Assembly: GCA_037176705.1 (NCBI GenBank)
Contig: CM073885.1
Coordinates: 163,794,290 to 163,858,289 of the forward strand
Origin: Molossus alvarezi
Lineage: Eukaryota; Chordata; Mammalia; Chiroptera; Molossidae
Direction: 5' to 3'
DNA: 64,000 nucleotides
Positions 36,191-48,723 of this stretch are shown piece by piece. Both the position numbers and the translations under genes were made by a program. Position 1 is the first letter of the stretch. The number at the start of each line of letters is the position of its first letter. The notes under the pieces are model-generated. The model was given only the letters and a program-made list of their open reading frames with translations. It was not told the origin of the DNA and searched no databases.

Positions 36191-38151
36191 GGAGCTAGGT
36201 ATTAATAAGGCCAAGAGCAAAGGGAATCAGACATTATTCTTTCACCAGGAAGCTACAGACTTATCCACTCCAGAGGATCACAGCATTGCCCTGCCAAGAG
36301 GAACAATAGCCCTTCCTTCCCCCTCTGGTACCCAATTGTGTGGGGAGCAGTGGGAGGTACGCACCATAGAAGTCAAATGGCAGGGAAGAGGTGCTTCTAT
36401 GACACTCTGAAATAGGACCCCAGGTGGGTCAGGCACCAGGCCCCAGAGAAGCCTGTCAGTCTGTCCTGGGGAGAGAATGGATTGGTCAGTGGGTGGACTA
36501 CTCAGAAACCTGAGAAAGCCTGGGTAACATTTTGCCTGAATGTAAATTACAAGAAAACTTTTCAGTTTTTAGCTCAGAGTGAACTCACATTTGAAGGTGA
36601 ACCTGGCCTGCTCAGACACGAGGCTACTTACAGTTTTAGTTTATCCTGTTCACAGATTTGCTGAAGAAATATTAATATATTTGATTATGGAATGCTACTC
36701 CTACTTCAATCAGACTATTATAAAATACACAAAGTATACCCCTGTGGACCCTAAGAAAGAACATACCTACTAAGAAGGGCTCCTTAGCTAACTGAACTCT
36801 CAGTAAAACACACACACAGATCAGAATCAACAATGGAGTACTAGACTGGGGAATGGGAGTCCTGTTGCTAACCCTGCCACCTCCCCATAGTCATTACTGG
36901 CCCTTAGGGTTGCAGTGCACCCTACCAACAAAATCAAAGTTGTAGAGAACAACTCACAATGTATACTGGATATATATTGTGATGGAGCATCAGCTCTGGC
37001 TGCTCCGTTTCTAAATGGGATTCCCTGCTTGGTTTCTCTTTCAATCATATGGATTAATCGATTGAATTCCCTGAACCCCGACTCTTCATCTTCTCTCACA
37101 TCTCACAGTCTTTGACAATTTTTCCTGTACTTTCTATTTAAAATTGTTAGCTCTACTCTCTGTTACAGACTTTTCATGTTCTGAATTACTCTCGTTTTTC
37201 CATGAGAGTATTTCACTACCTACAAAACAATCACGTAATATTTTTTTGCATTTTTATTTCCACAGTTGAACTAAACTTGACTTGTGGTTGTATTCTAATG
37301 TCAGTTTGATTCCTTGATTTTTCATTATTGCTTTCATAATACTGATTCCATTCATTCATTCAGTGGTTTGTTCACTCAACTCGCTCAAAGTAGATTGAGC
37401 TGCTGCAGTTTCCAGGAGCTCAGTGAAGTACCAGGAATAAAGGTGAATGAATCATGATCTTTAGAGTTTAATGTAATGGCTTAGTAGGGTGTAAAAATTA
37501 ACAATCACTAAGAGAAGTAGTTTTGAGTACGGTATATAAAGACTATCAAAGACACAAGAAAGGATATTTTTAACTCTCCTACCGTGGACCTTAAAAAGGC
37601 ATATTTGAGCTGACACTAGCCGATGTACGCCTAGAAACATGACTGAGATCGTCTTGGTAAATCAGTTCAAGAAGAGCATCAGGTAAAAAGAGCATTGTTT
37701 TCTTTATACCGTTTGTGTCCCATAATTACAGACACCCCCACTTTTTAATTGTAGTTATAGGAAGACAGTTCAAAATAAGAAATTGATCTTTGGTTTTTAT
37801 ATTTTGCATAAAAATCAATTACAGCTATTAAGCTAAAATGACTACCCTTTTAAAGTCATTCAGTTCATTCACGTTCTCTTAAATTTTATAAGTTGCGGAA
37901 ACTAAATAAATAGATGGTATGTTTTGGTTACATACATGCTATGAATTATGTCTATGATTAAGTTTCCTCTGTATGATCTTTAGAGTTTAATATAATAGTT
38001 TAGTAGGTATTAAATATGTAACAACTATACCCCCAATAAAAATCTATACTATTATACCTTATTTAAACCTCTTAGTTGAAAGCAATCAATATTCACTGGG
38101 GCTGATCCCTTTTGTTATTAAAATAAGTCTATCTCAAAAAACTTCTAGTAA
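36191..38151. other. Mostly unique sequence
   Basis: No coding exon was recognised. A weak ancient-repeat resemblance (cattcattcattcagtgg then caggagctcagtgaag) lies at 37345-37450 and could be an L2 3' end. Confidence 0.4.
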
Positions 38152-38187
38152 AAATGTAGAACTGAAGTTAAATCTAAGACAACTTTT

Positions 38188-38424
38188 TTTTTTTAATTTT
38201 TTATTTATTTTTTTGTTACAGATATTTTACCTTTTTTACCCCATTGGCATCCCCCTCCCCACCCCACCCCCGCCCTGTCCCCGGCTTAGTTGTCCATGTC
38301 CATTGGTCATGCATACATGCATATAAGTTCTGTGGTTTATCTCTTCCCACCTCCCCACCCCCTCTTCTGAGGGATGTCAGTCTGTGCCCTACTTCCATGT
38401 TTCTGGGTCTACTGTATTCCTCAG
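38188..38424 (-). mobile_element. Short LINE-1 3' end with a 36-bp target duplication
   Basis: gttacagatattttacc, the C-rich block and gcatacatgcatataagttc match the L1 3' UTR at 43.7 kb. The element ends after about 240 bases. A 36-base flank, beginning aaatgtagaactgaagtt, is present at 38152-38187 and again at 38425-38460 with a single mismatch. Confidence 0.9.
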
Positions 38425-38460
38425 AAATGTAGAACTGAAGTTCAATCTAAGACAACTTTT

Positions 38461-39344
38461 AAAAGCATAGAATTGTTCAGATGAGAAAACTCGTTGCTAT
38501 TGCCATACCACTATTAGAAAGGTAGCTTGCATGGTTGCCCTTTTGGTTCCTGAAATTTAACTTAACTGCAACGATATTATGAGAAGGAATGTCACTGAGG
38601 TTTTGTTTGACATCTCCACTACCTATAATAACCATCTGCATGTTTCTCCTTCTCTGGATTCATTCTGCAGAGACAAGAATAAATACCCACTTTTTATTTT
38701 ATTCCATCTCAACATCCAGGCAGAGAAAAGTACTTCTCTATTAATCTGACATATGCTTACTGAGCACTTAGTATGTACCACACAAGCATGAACATGGCAA
38801 CACAAATATGCATTTGATTTAGTGTACCTTTCTCATTTAAACATACATCAAAAGTTATTGTACAAATAACAGTGGTTAGTCAAGTACATGGGTAATCAAA
38901 AACAGCTTGAAAAAAAAGAAAATTTTTCATAAAGAAGAGATACTTCCTAAGAAGGAGATTCTTATGGATAAGAAATTGTCAGCCTAGCAAAGGAAGAAAA
39001 ATCATCATAAGCAAAGGCACTGAGGCCAGAAAGATAATTTTATATTCAGTAGCCAGGAATTTTTATTTGTGTATGTCTCAATATTGACATTTACTATATT
39101 ATGTGGTAAGTATGTATTTTAGTATAGTTCTCCTCCAATAGTTTGTGAAAGACTATTAAAATATTTTATGAATATTAATATCCTAGTGTCTATTTTAAAA
39201 GCAAAAAAAATCCCTTTGACAATCCAAAGGTACTCAATGATATTTTAAAAAATGCAATTGACATTGGTCTTGTTACATCATGTTTCTGTAATGTAACGTA
39301 GCTCGTGAATGATTGTGACCTAGAGGAATGTTGTCATCTTTTTG
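38461..39344. other. Unique sequence, nothing recognised
   Basis: No repeat family or exon was recognised with confidence. gcttactgagcacttagtatg at about 38755 resembles a common ancient-LINE end fragment. Confidence 0.4.
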
Positions 39345-39686
39345 TCATCTTTATTAAGGCATAATTGGCAAATGAAATTGTAGCATATTTAACACACACA
39401 ACGTGCCTGGCCGGTGTGGCTCATTGGATTGAGCATAGTCCCATTAACTGAGAAGTCCCAGTCTGATTCCCAGTCAGGGCACATGCCCAGGTTGTGTCTC
39501 CAGAAGAGGGCGTGCACGAGGCAGCCGATCCATGTTTCTCTCTCAGACCTATGTTTTAATCTCTCTCTCCCTTCCTCTCTCTCTAAAAAAATCAATATAG
39601 CACACAGTGTGATGATTTGATATATGTACACATTGTAAAAGGATTCCCACCATCGACTAAACACATTTATCTCCTTGCAAATTTAC

Positions 39687-39720
<34 letters not shown>

Positions 39721-40005
39721 ACATGTAAGTTCTACTCTCAACCCATTTCTGTGATACAATAAAGCATTACTAACTATGGTCACCGTGTTTTACATGAGAT
39801 CCTCAAACCTCATTCAGCTTAGAATTGAATATTTGTACACTTTTCCCAGCTTTTTCCTTCTCCCAGGCCCTGGCAGCCACCATTGTATGCTGTTACAATG
39901 AGATTTTTTTGTTTGTTTGTTTAGATTATACATATAATAGATACCATGCATTATTTGTCTTTGTCTGGCTTTTTATCATGGTATATGGAAGTCACAGTGG
40001 TCCAT
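39345..40005 (-). mobile_element. Old LINE-1 3' UTR, split by a Ves SINE
   Basis: In + sense it reads ttattaaggcataattggc, then after the SINE gatttgatatatgtacac, ttctactctcaacccattt and a ggtcaccgtgttttacatg block. This is the order of an old L1M-type 3' UTR in antisense. A TG microsatellite lies at 39689-39717. Confidence 0.7.
39405..39600 (+). mobile_element. Ves SINE inside an old L1
   Basis: The head is gcctggccggtgtggctca, with the gattgagcat subfamily signature and a CT-rich body with a short A run. Flanking cacacaacgt and cacacagtgt look like a decayed target duplication. Confidence 0.9.
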
Positions 40006-41968
40006 AAAATAACAAAACAAACAAACAAACAAAAAACTCTTAGGAAGAAAAGCCAGTGAAATTATTTATAAAATATTTGCAGCATCAGCAGCAGCATCTG
40101 AAAAAAAAAAAAAAAAAAACAGCCTCCTTCCCCATTTAATCAATAATATAGGAAAAAATTAAGAATCTACTTGCCTTCATTCCCTAACCCAGACAGTTCA
40201 GTTAAACTACTGTTTACACAAATGCCTTCAGATATTTTATCACCAGTAAGAGCAAAGCCAGTTCAAAGACTACAGTACAGAAACAAATAAATGTTAGCAC
40301 AGTGACTAGTAATATAGCCCATCAGTTTGTCTTGGTAATTGATGCATCCCTTGCTGTAAATTTCTGGCTCCATTCTTTTTCAGCTGCTACTCTTAGGTTA
40401 CATTTTTCCCCTGTGCTACCTGTTCCTTTTTGTCATTTTAACTAGATTGAAAAGCACTTAAGGAAAGAGATACATTTTACATGTCTACGTTTCTTAATAC
40501 TTAGCAAAATGTCAGGCCCAGTGTAGGTACCTGATAAGTATTTTCTAACTGACTCATAATATTTGTGTTAATGCTGAGTGGCATTAAACTTTGAGAGAGA
40601 AAAAAATCCATAAGAAAGTTGACTTTCAACATTTGAATTAAAAATTGACAAATCAAAGAGAAGGGTATGACCTGTCACTCACTCCTGCATAAGATAGATA
40701 CAGTGTGGTTATCTTTTTGAATTAATATTTACCAGGTGCCTACTATAGAAAATGTCCTTTCCTGTTGCATTAGAAAACATTATTGGTATAAAAGTTACAT
40801 TAAATTAGTCCATATTGTACAGAATGTTTGTTATTGCAAAACAATGTTAGTTGTGTAGATATAATCTGAAATATTCACTCTGTGTTCAAGCCTTTTTTTA
40901 TTATATCCTAGAGAAAGTCAGGTGTGCCCCTTACTGAAAAACTATAATACAGAATCATATTTAGTTTCATCAGTATACGTACTGGTAGAAGGGCCCTAGC
41001 AATCTAATGACCCATACATAGTCACAAATAGGGAGAAGAGGTAGCAAAATACACGTTTTTCTAAGAGTTGGATTGAATTTCATAGAAATTTCCCAGGAAC
41101 CACAAGCCAAAATTTCTAGTTAGGCAGTAAATGCAGACTTATATATCTTTCTAGCAGCAATTGTTAGCAGTGACATGTGCTGAGCCCCACTTTTTCTTGC
41201 TATATTACGCATCTTAACACTTCCTCTGAACCCCCTAAATGAGAATGAAAAAGAAGAGGTGGATTACTAATAGATTTGAGTCATGGTGTAAAATTCTCTG
41301 CCTTTGCCTGTAGTTTCTTCTCTTCCAGTTTCATAAGTTATAAGGAAGGGAAAAGCAGGATAGCTTTAGGAGAGACTTCTAACACTCCATCTCCAATTAC
41401 TCAAGCATCACTTAATCCCAGAATACAAGGCAATACATACCAGCCCCCAAAGAAAGACAGCATCCTTACCTTTGGGTGGTTTTATGAACCTCTGTCCACT
41501 CATTTCCCACCTGGCCAGTACAGATGCCCCAAATGTAAACATTATGGTAACTTAGTTAAGGACTTACCTTTCCCAGGCATTCCATTTTAAATTGCAAATG
41601 ATGCCCAACAACTATGTGTCTTATTTCTTGGTGGCCCTTTGTTTACAATATTTATTTCAGAACTGTGGTGTCTGTTGCAGGAAGAATAAGGTGAAGAAAT
41701 ACAGATAAGGGAGATGCAGCCCAAAGGCAAAGAGTGGGAACACATTTTGCCTAGTTACCTATGCTCCCTAATCCAAGCTTGGGTTTTATTTATCACCAAT
41801 TTTGGAAAACTGTCTGCCTAACTCAATCATTGAGAGAAAGTTTTCCTATATTAAGAATCTGAAGATCTGAGTACAGGATCTAGTCATCATTTTATGATTA
41901 ACTTAACCCCTTGGCTGTCTCTGTGTCTTATTTTGTTTGTTTTGGTCATTAAGAAAAAAAAAAAGGAT
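40006..41968. other. Mostly unique sequence
   Basis: A 19-base A run lies at 40101-40119. A weak L2 3' end (gaaaagcacttaaggaaag, aatgtcaggcccagtgtag) lies at 40440-40560. The 104-codon frame at 41276-41590 has a single CPKC pair but no zinc-finger spacing or gene context. Confidence 0.4.
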
Positions 41969-42065
41969 GCCCTGGCCAGTTTGGCTCAGCGGTTGGAGCA
42001 TTGGCCTGCGGACCAGAGAGTCCCGGGTTCGGTTCCCGCTATGAGCACGTACCAAATTAAAAAAG
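41969..42065 (+). mobile_element. Head-only Ves SINE
   Basis: Only the tRNA-like head is present, from gccctggccagtttggctc through the B box ggttcggttcc to about 42051. An A-rich tail follows immediately and the CT body is missing. aaaaggat at 41961-41968 and aaaaggagat at 42061-42070 may be the target copies. Confidence 0.88.
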
Positions 42066-42416
42066 GAGATGATTAAAAACACATCACCTAATATACTGCA
42101 AGTGAGAGAAATTAAGAAATGCATTGTTTCACAGGCTGTCATCAGATAATTCACAAGTAACATTGGATCAGAAGGTAAGTTCTCTTTAGCTTGCACACAA
42201 TCTAAAAGTCCTCGAATCTTTATTTTCATCAAAGAGTTTGCACAAAAATGAGGACATTTTGCTTCTTATGAACTTACAGATGTTCTGGAAGTGTTGTGCC
42301 CAGCTAGGTGGGTGCTGCCATATGGAGAGTGTGCCCTCCAAGTCTCCACCCTCAGCACCACTCTGTATCTACATCCAGACCCTTTGACTTATGTATGTTA
42401 CCTACCTGACCCTTCC
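42066..42416. other. Unique sequence, nothing recognised
   Basis: No repeat or exon was recognised. Confidence 0.45.
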
Positions 42417-42602
42417 CGGGGTGGGGAACCTTTTTTTCTGCCAAGGGCCATTTAGACATTTATAACATCAATCACAGGCTATACAAAATTATCAACGTAA
42501 AAATGAGCCTGCTATATTTGGTCAGGCTGATTTGCGGAGTCTGTGTGGTATTGATTTTGGGGGCCTTATATGGCCCGCAGGGCCAGATGTTCCCCAACCC
42601 TG
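42417..42602. mobile_element. hAT-like MITE
   Basis: A 186-bp element is bounded by imperfect inverted ends, cggggtggggaac on the left and gttccccaaccctg on the right. Internal blocks ctgccaagggccattt and tatggcccgcagggcc resemble nonautonomous hAT families. No transposase is encoded, and no clear 8-bp target duplication remains. Confidence 0.65.
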
Positions 42603-43737
42603 CTAGACATTTGAGTTTGAGAGACCTATTTAACTGTTAAAATTTATCAGGTATTAATTGAAATTGTGACAAAATATGGTGAGAATGGCTTAGTTCTGCA
42701 GAAAAATAGCAAAAAGGACCATGCAGAGTGTATCACTTTCATATTGACTAGTGTTTTCTTGAATTCAGAATAAGGAATGAGAATTTAAGTCATCTAGGCA
42801 TTACATTTTCTTTCTATTTGCCACTGAACCTGAAATATCTCTAAGCATCAGGAAATGTGTGATATTTCTGGTAAGGTTTAGAAGTTAAGGTAGAGGGAGG
42901 TGCCCACCAGGCAGAAAAATCCATAAACCTATCTTGCAATTGTCCCCAGAGAAAAAGTGTCCACATTGTCAGCTTTGTAAAGTATCTTATGAACTGAAAT
43001 GTAACATACTTCTTTGCCATTATTAAGTGCATTTCTGTGAAATAATACCTTGCCAAAATCAAATATTTTGAACCATTGCTAGAGCCAATGATCCTGAGAG
43101 AAAATGGGCCTCCATTATGTCTTCAGCAAAAACACAAATTTTATTAATTTTACTAAAATAAAAATATGTGACTGAGATGTTTCTGATCTAGAAATGAAAA
43201 TATGGCTCTGACATTTTTTTTTCATATGTTTAGCATAAAATCAATTTTTTATCCTGTTTTTATGAGCTATGGTTCATGTTTATGCGTTTCTTTTCATTTT
43301 AAATGTTAAACATCAACTGGTATAAAAGCTGGCAAAGAACATATAAAAATAAATGGAATCAATATCGTTCATTTACAACTCTCTGTATTTAAAACTTGTG
43401 TATGACATAATCAGAATTTAGGAGGACAGAGAAAAAAATGTTAGTGTACACATTTTAAGCAGAAGAACAAACCAAAATATCAGAAATCATTTTTTGATAG
43501 TGTTATATTTTGTTTCATCTCTTTCCCATTGAGTAGTCTTGAAGAACATTTATTTTATGGAATTGTCAAAGAAAATCATTATTTTATGTAATTTGGGCTT
43601 TGATTATTTTCTCTTTTTTGTCTGTTTTATATTTCATTGATTTGTTTCTTACATTTATTATTTTCTTCATTATACTATTCTGATTTGATGTTTTTTGTTT
43701 ATTACTAAGAAGAAAAGTTAGTTCATAAATTATAAAC
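42603..43737. other. Unique sequence, nothing recognised
   Basis: AT-rich. No repeat or exon was recognised. Confidence 0.45.
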
Positions 43738-43969
43738 TTTCTTTTATTAATTAATTTTTTACAGATGTTTCTCCTTTTTCTCCCACTAATTCCCCCCTCC
43801 CTCTTCCTCCCCTCCCTGTTCCCAGTTTGTTGTCCATGTCCACTGTTCATGCATACATGCATATAAGTTCTGTGGTTTATCTCTCCCCCACCATCCCCTC
43901 TTCTGGGGATTGTAAGTCTGTACCCAACTTCCACATCTCTGGGACTACCACATTCCTCAAACTGTTATG

Positions 43970-46900
43970 TTCATTATATTCCACAAATAAGAGAGATCAT
44001 ATGATACTTGTCTTTCTCTGTTTGGCTTGTTTCACTTAGGATGATACTTTCAAGGTCCCTTCATGTAGTCTCAAAAGATAAGAGATCTTTCTTTCATACA
44101 GCTGCGTAGTACTCCATTGTGTATATGTACCACAGCTTTTTCATCCATTCATCTACTGATGGACACTTGGGCTGTTTCCAGATCTTAGCAATTGTAAATA
44201 GTGCTGCTACAAACATGGGTGTACATATATTCTTTCTGATTGGTGTTTCAGGCTTCCTAAGGTATATTCCTAGAAGTGGGATCACTGGGTCAAATTGAAG
44301 TTCAATTTTTAATTTTTTGAGGTAACATCATATTGTTTTCCATAGTGGATGCACCAGTCTGCATTCCCACCAGCATTGTACTAAAGTCCCCTTTTCTCCA
44401 CACTCTCGCCAACACTTGTTCTTTGATGATTTGTTGAAGGTGGCCATTCTGACAGGTGTGAGGTGATACCTAATTGTTGTTTTAATTTGCATCTCTCTGA
44501 TGATTAGTGATGATGAGCATTTCTTCATATGTCTCTTAGCCATTTGTATGTCCTGTTTGGAGAGGTGTCTATTTAGTTTCTCTGCCCATTTTTTAATTGG
44601 GTTCTTTGTCTTCCTTTTGTGGAGTTGTATAAGCACTCTCTATATATTGGACATTAACCCCATATGTGATATATTATTGGTAATTATGCTCTCCCATAAA
44701 ATGGGTAGTCTTTTTGTTTTGATGATTGTATCTTTCACTGTGCAGAAGCTTTGAGTTTGATGTAGTCCCATGTGATCATTTTCTCCTTGGTTTCTATTGC
44801 CTTGGGTGATGTATCAGTGAAAATTCTGCTGCCTATGATGTCTGAAATTTTGTTGCCTACAGTTTCTTCTAGGATTTTTATGGATTCATAAGTCACATTT
44901 AAGTCTTTTTATCTATTTTGAGTTTATTCTTGTGTAGGGTGTAAGTTGATGGTCTAGTTTCATTTCTCTGCATGTAGCTGTCCAATTTTCCCAGCACCAT
45001 TTATTAAAGAGGCTGTCCTTACTCCACTGTATGCTCTTGCCACCTTTGTCAAATATTAATTATGCATATTGCCTTGGGTCCATTTCTGGGTTCTCTATTC
45101 TGTTCCACTGGTCTGTATGCCTGTTCCTGTGCCAGTACCAGGCTGTTTTGATTATGGTGGCTTTGTAGTATAACCTGAAATCTGGTAATGTGATTCCTTC
45201 TACTTTGTTCTTCCTTTTCAAGATTGCTGTGGCTATTCGAGGTCTTTTGGTTCCATATGAACTTTTGAAGTACTTGTGCTAATTCTGTGAATTATGCCGT
45301 TGGTATGTTGAAGGGGATTGCATTGAATCTATAGATTGCTTTGGGTAATATGGACATTTTAATGATGTTAATTCTTCCAATCCATGAACAGGGTATGTGC
45401 TTCCACTTTTTTATATCTTCCTCTATTTCTTTTCTCAATGACCTGTAGTTTTCTGCGAATAGTTCCTTTATTTCTTTAGTTAAGTTTATTCCTAAGTATC
45501 TTAATTTTTCTGCCGCAATGGTTAATGGGATTGTTTTCTTAGTTTCTCTTTCTATGAGTTCTTCATTGGTGTATAAGAATGCCATTGATTTCTTGATGTT
45601 AATTTTGTATCCTGCTACTTTGCCAAATTCATTTATTAAGTCTAGTAAATTTTGATGGAGTCTTTGGGGTTTTCTACGTATAGTATCATGTCATCTGCAA
45701 ACAATGAGAGTTTCACTTCCTTCTTTCCAATTTGGATCCCTTTAATTTTTTCTTCCTGTTTGATTGCTGTGGCTAAGACTTCCAGTACTATGTTAAATAA
45801 GAGCGGCAAAAGTGGTCATCCTTGCTTGTTCCTGTTCTTAAGGGAAATGCTTTTAGTTTTTGCCCATTGAGTATGATATTGATTGTAGGTCTTGTATATA
45901 TGGCCATTATTATGTCGAGATAATATTCTACTCCCACATTGCTGAGTGTTTTTATCAGAAATGGATACTAGATTTTGTCGAAGGCTTCTTCAGCATCTAT
46001 TGATATGATCATGTGGTATTTATTCTTCATTTTATTTATGTGGTGTATCACGTTTATTGATTTGCGAATATTGTACCAGCCTTGCATCCCTGGGATGAAT
46101 CCCACTTGGTCAGGGTGGATAATTTTTTTGGTGTATTGTTGGAGTCAATTTGCTAGTATTTTGTTCAGGATTTTGGCATCTATGTTCATCAGGGTTATTG
46201 GGTTGTAGTTTTTCTTTGTAGTGTCTTTTTCAGGTTTTGGAACTAGAATTATGCTGGCTTTATAAAACAAGCTTGGAAGTGTTCCTTCTTCTTGAATTTT
46301 ATGAAATAGTTTGAAGAGAATAGGTGTTAGTTTTTCTTTGAGTGTTTGGTCAAACTCCCCCATGAAGCTATCCAGGACTGGGCTTTTGTTTGCTGAGAGA
46401 GTCTTAATTACATCTTCAATTTCTTCTGTTGATATTGGTCTGTTCAAGTTTTCTATATCTTCCAGGTCCAGTTTTGGAAGACTATTATGTTTCTAGAAAT
46501 TTGTCCATTTCGCTTAGATTGTTAAATTTGTTGCCATATAGTTGTTCATAGTAGTTGTTAACGATCTTTTGAATTTCTGTGGTGTTAGTTGTTACTTCTC
46601 CTCTTTCATTTCTGATTTTGTGTATTTGGGTTCTCTCTCTTTGTTTCTTGGTGAGTCTAGCTAAGGGTCCATCAATCTTCTTTATCTTTTCGAAAAACCA
46701 GCTCTTTGTTTCATTGATCCTTTGAATTGTTTTTTTGGTCTCTATGTCATTTATTTCTGCTCTGATCTTTACTATTTCCTTCCTTCTACTTGCTGTGGGT
46801 TGTTCTTTTTGTTTGCTCTCTAGTTCTTTAAGTTGTGAGGTTAGATAGGCTATTAGAGATTTTTCTTCTTTTTTGAGGTAGGCCTGTAGTGCTATGAACT

Positions 46901-47788
46901 TCCCTCTCAGAACTGCTTTTGCTGCATCCCATAGATTTTTTGTTGTTGTGTCTTTATTTTAATTGGTTTCCATGAAGTTTTTGATTTCTTCCTTGATCTA
47001 CTCGGTGACCCATTCATTGTTTAATAACATGCTATTTAGCTTCCATGTGTTCAAATGTCTTTGTATGTTCTTCTTGCAATTGATTTCTAGTTTCATGCCA
47101 TTGTGATCTGAGAAGATACTTGATATAATTTCAGTCTTCTTGAACTTGTAGAGACTTAGTTTGTGCCCTAACATGTGGTCTATCTTTGAGAACGTCCCAT
47201 GTGCACTTGAGAAGAATGTGAATTCTGTAGTTTTGCGGTGTAATTCTCTGTAGATATCTATTAAATCCATTTGGTCTAGTATTTTATTTAGAGTCTCCAT
47301 TTCCTTCTAATTTTTTGTCTAGAGGATCTATCCAGTGATGTCAGCAGGGTGTTGAAGTTCCCTGCTATGATTGTATTGCTATCAATTTCTCCTTTGAAGT
47401 CCTCCAGAAAATTTTTAATATATTTTGGTGCTCCTATATTGGGTGCTGTATGTTTACCAAGGTTATATCTTACTGTTGGATAGGTCCTTTCAATATTATG
47501 TAGTGGCCTTCTTTGTCTCCAGTTATGGCCTTCATTTTGAAATCTATTTTATCAGATATGAGTATTGCTACCCCAGCTTTTTTTTCCTTTCCATTTGCTT
47601 GAAAGATTTTTTTTCCATCCCTTCACTTTCAATCTATGTGAGTCTTTTGTTGTGAGGTGGGTCCCTTGTAAACAACATATAAATGAATCATGCTTTCTCT
47701 TCCAATCAGCTACTCTGTGTCTTTTTATGGGAGCATTAAATCCATTTACATTTAAGGTGATTATTGATATGTACTTATTTATTGCCAT
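43970..47788 (-). pseudogene. Decayed L1 ORF2 (endonuclease and reverse transcriptase)
   Basis: ORF2 begins MAINKYISIITLNVNGFNAP at 47788, the conserved start of the apurinic-like endonuclease. A second endonuclease piece at 46998-47300 has FFSSAHGTFSKIDHMLGHK and IFSDHN. The reverse transcriptase pieces are at 46145-46447 ([12 protein letters not shown]) and 45292-45585 ([12 protein letters not shown]). The nucleotides for the FADD catalytic block lie near 45690, in another frame. The C-terminal part has [21 protein letters not shown] sequence near 44450 and IYTMEYYAAV near 44100. All domains of a complete ORF2 are recognisable, but numerous stops and shifts break it. Confidence 0.9.
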
Positions 47789-47794
47789 TTTTCT

Positions 47795-48723
47795 TTAGTG
47801 TGGTTCTATTTTTCTTCCCATTTCTCCTGCTAATTGCAGTAGTCCTTTTAACGTTTCTTGCAGTGCTAGTTTGGTGCTAATGTATTCCCTTAGCCTTTTT
47901 TTGTCTGGGAAGCTCTTTATTACCTTCCATTTTGAATGATAGCCTTGCTGGGTAGAGTAGTATTGGATTCAGATCCTTGTTTTTTATGACATTGATTACT
48001 TCATGCCATTCCCTTCTGGCTTGTAGTGTTTCTTTTGAGAAGTCAGCTGAGAGCCTTATGGGGTTTCCTTTGTAGGTAACCTGTTGCCTATCTCTTGCTG
48101 CTTTTAGGATTCTCTCTTTTTCTTTAATTTTTGGCATTTTGATTACTATGTGTCTTGGTGTGGGTCTGTTTGGGTTCTTCTTACTTGGGGCTCTCTGTGT
48201 TTCTTGAACTTGAATGCCTTCTTCCGTCACCAAATTAGCAAAGTTTTCTGTCACCATTTCTTTGAATATATTCTCTAACCCTTGCTCATTTTCTTCTTCA
48301 GGGACTTTTATGGTGTGAATATTATTACGTTTCCAGTTGTCCCACAGTTCTCTTAAGCTGTCTTCCTGTTTTTTAATTGTTTTTTACTTTTGGTTTTCTG
48401 ATTGGTTGATTTTTTTCTACCCTGTCTTCTAATTCACTGATCCAGTCCTCAGCTTCCTCTACTTTGCTTTTTAGACCTTCCAATATGTTTTTCATTTCTG
48501 ATATGTCATTTTTAATTTCTAACTGGTTGATTTTCAACATTTCTATGTCTTTACTCATGGTGCTCATGTCCTTACACATGCTGTTGAGCTTCCTCAAGAT
48601 CATGGCTCTGAATTCTATTTCTGTTAACTTGCTTAACTGCACCTCATTTACCTCATCTTCAGTAGAGGTCTCTTGTTCTTTCATTTGGCTTTTGTTTCTG
48701 TTGTTCACCATTTTGGCTATCAC
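47795..48723 (-). pseudogene. Decayed L1 ORF1 (RNA-binding chaperone)
   Basis: ORF1 protein coats L1 RNA as a coiled-coil trimer. The start MIAKMVNNRNKS at 48723 is followed by a heptad-rich coiled coil at about residues 60-110 (LNSMCKDMSTMSKDIEMLK and the NDISEMKNILEGL segment). The C-terminal RNA-binding region at 47877-48257 contains APSKKNPNRPTPRHIVIKMP and RILKAARDRQQVTYKGNPIR. A frameshift near 48375 separates the two halves and another change near 47880 hides the last 25 or so codons. The original stop is at 47795-47797, 6 bases before the ORF2 start, so about 309 codons originally. Confidence 0.9.

Noticed and set aside
41276..41590. 104-codon frame with a CPKC pair, possible zinc finger
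   Set aside because: A single CxxC pair without a matching second pair. No gene context.
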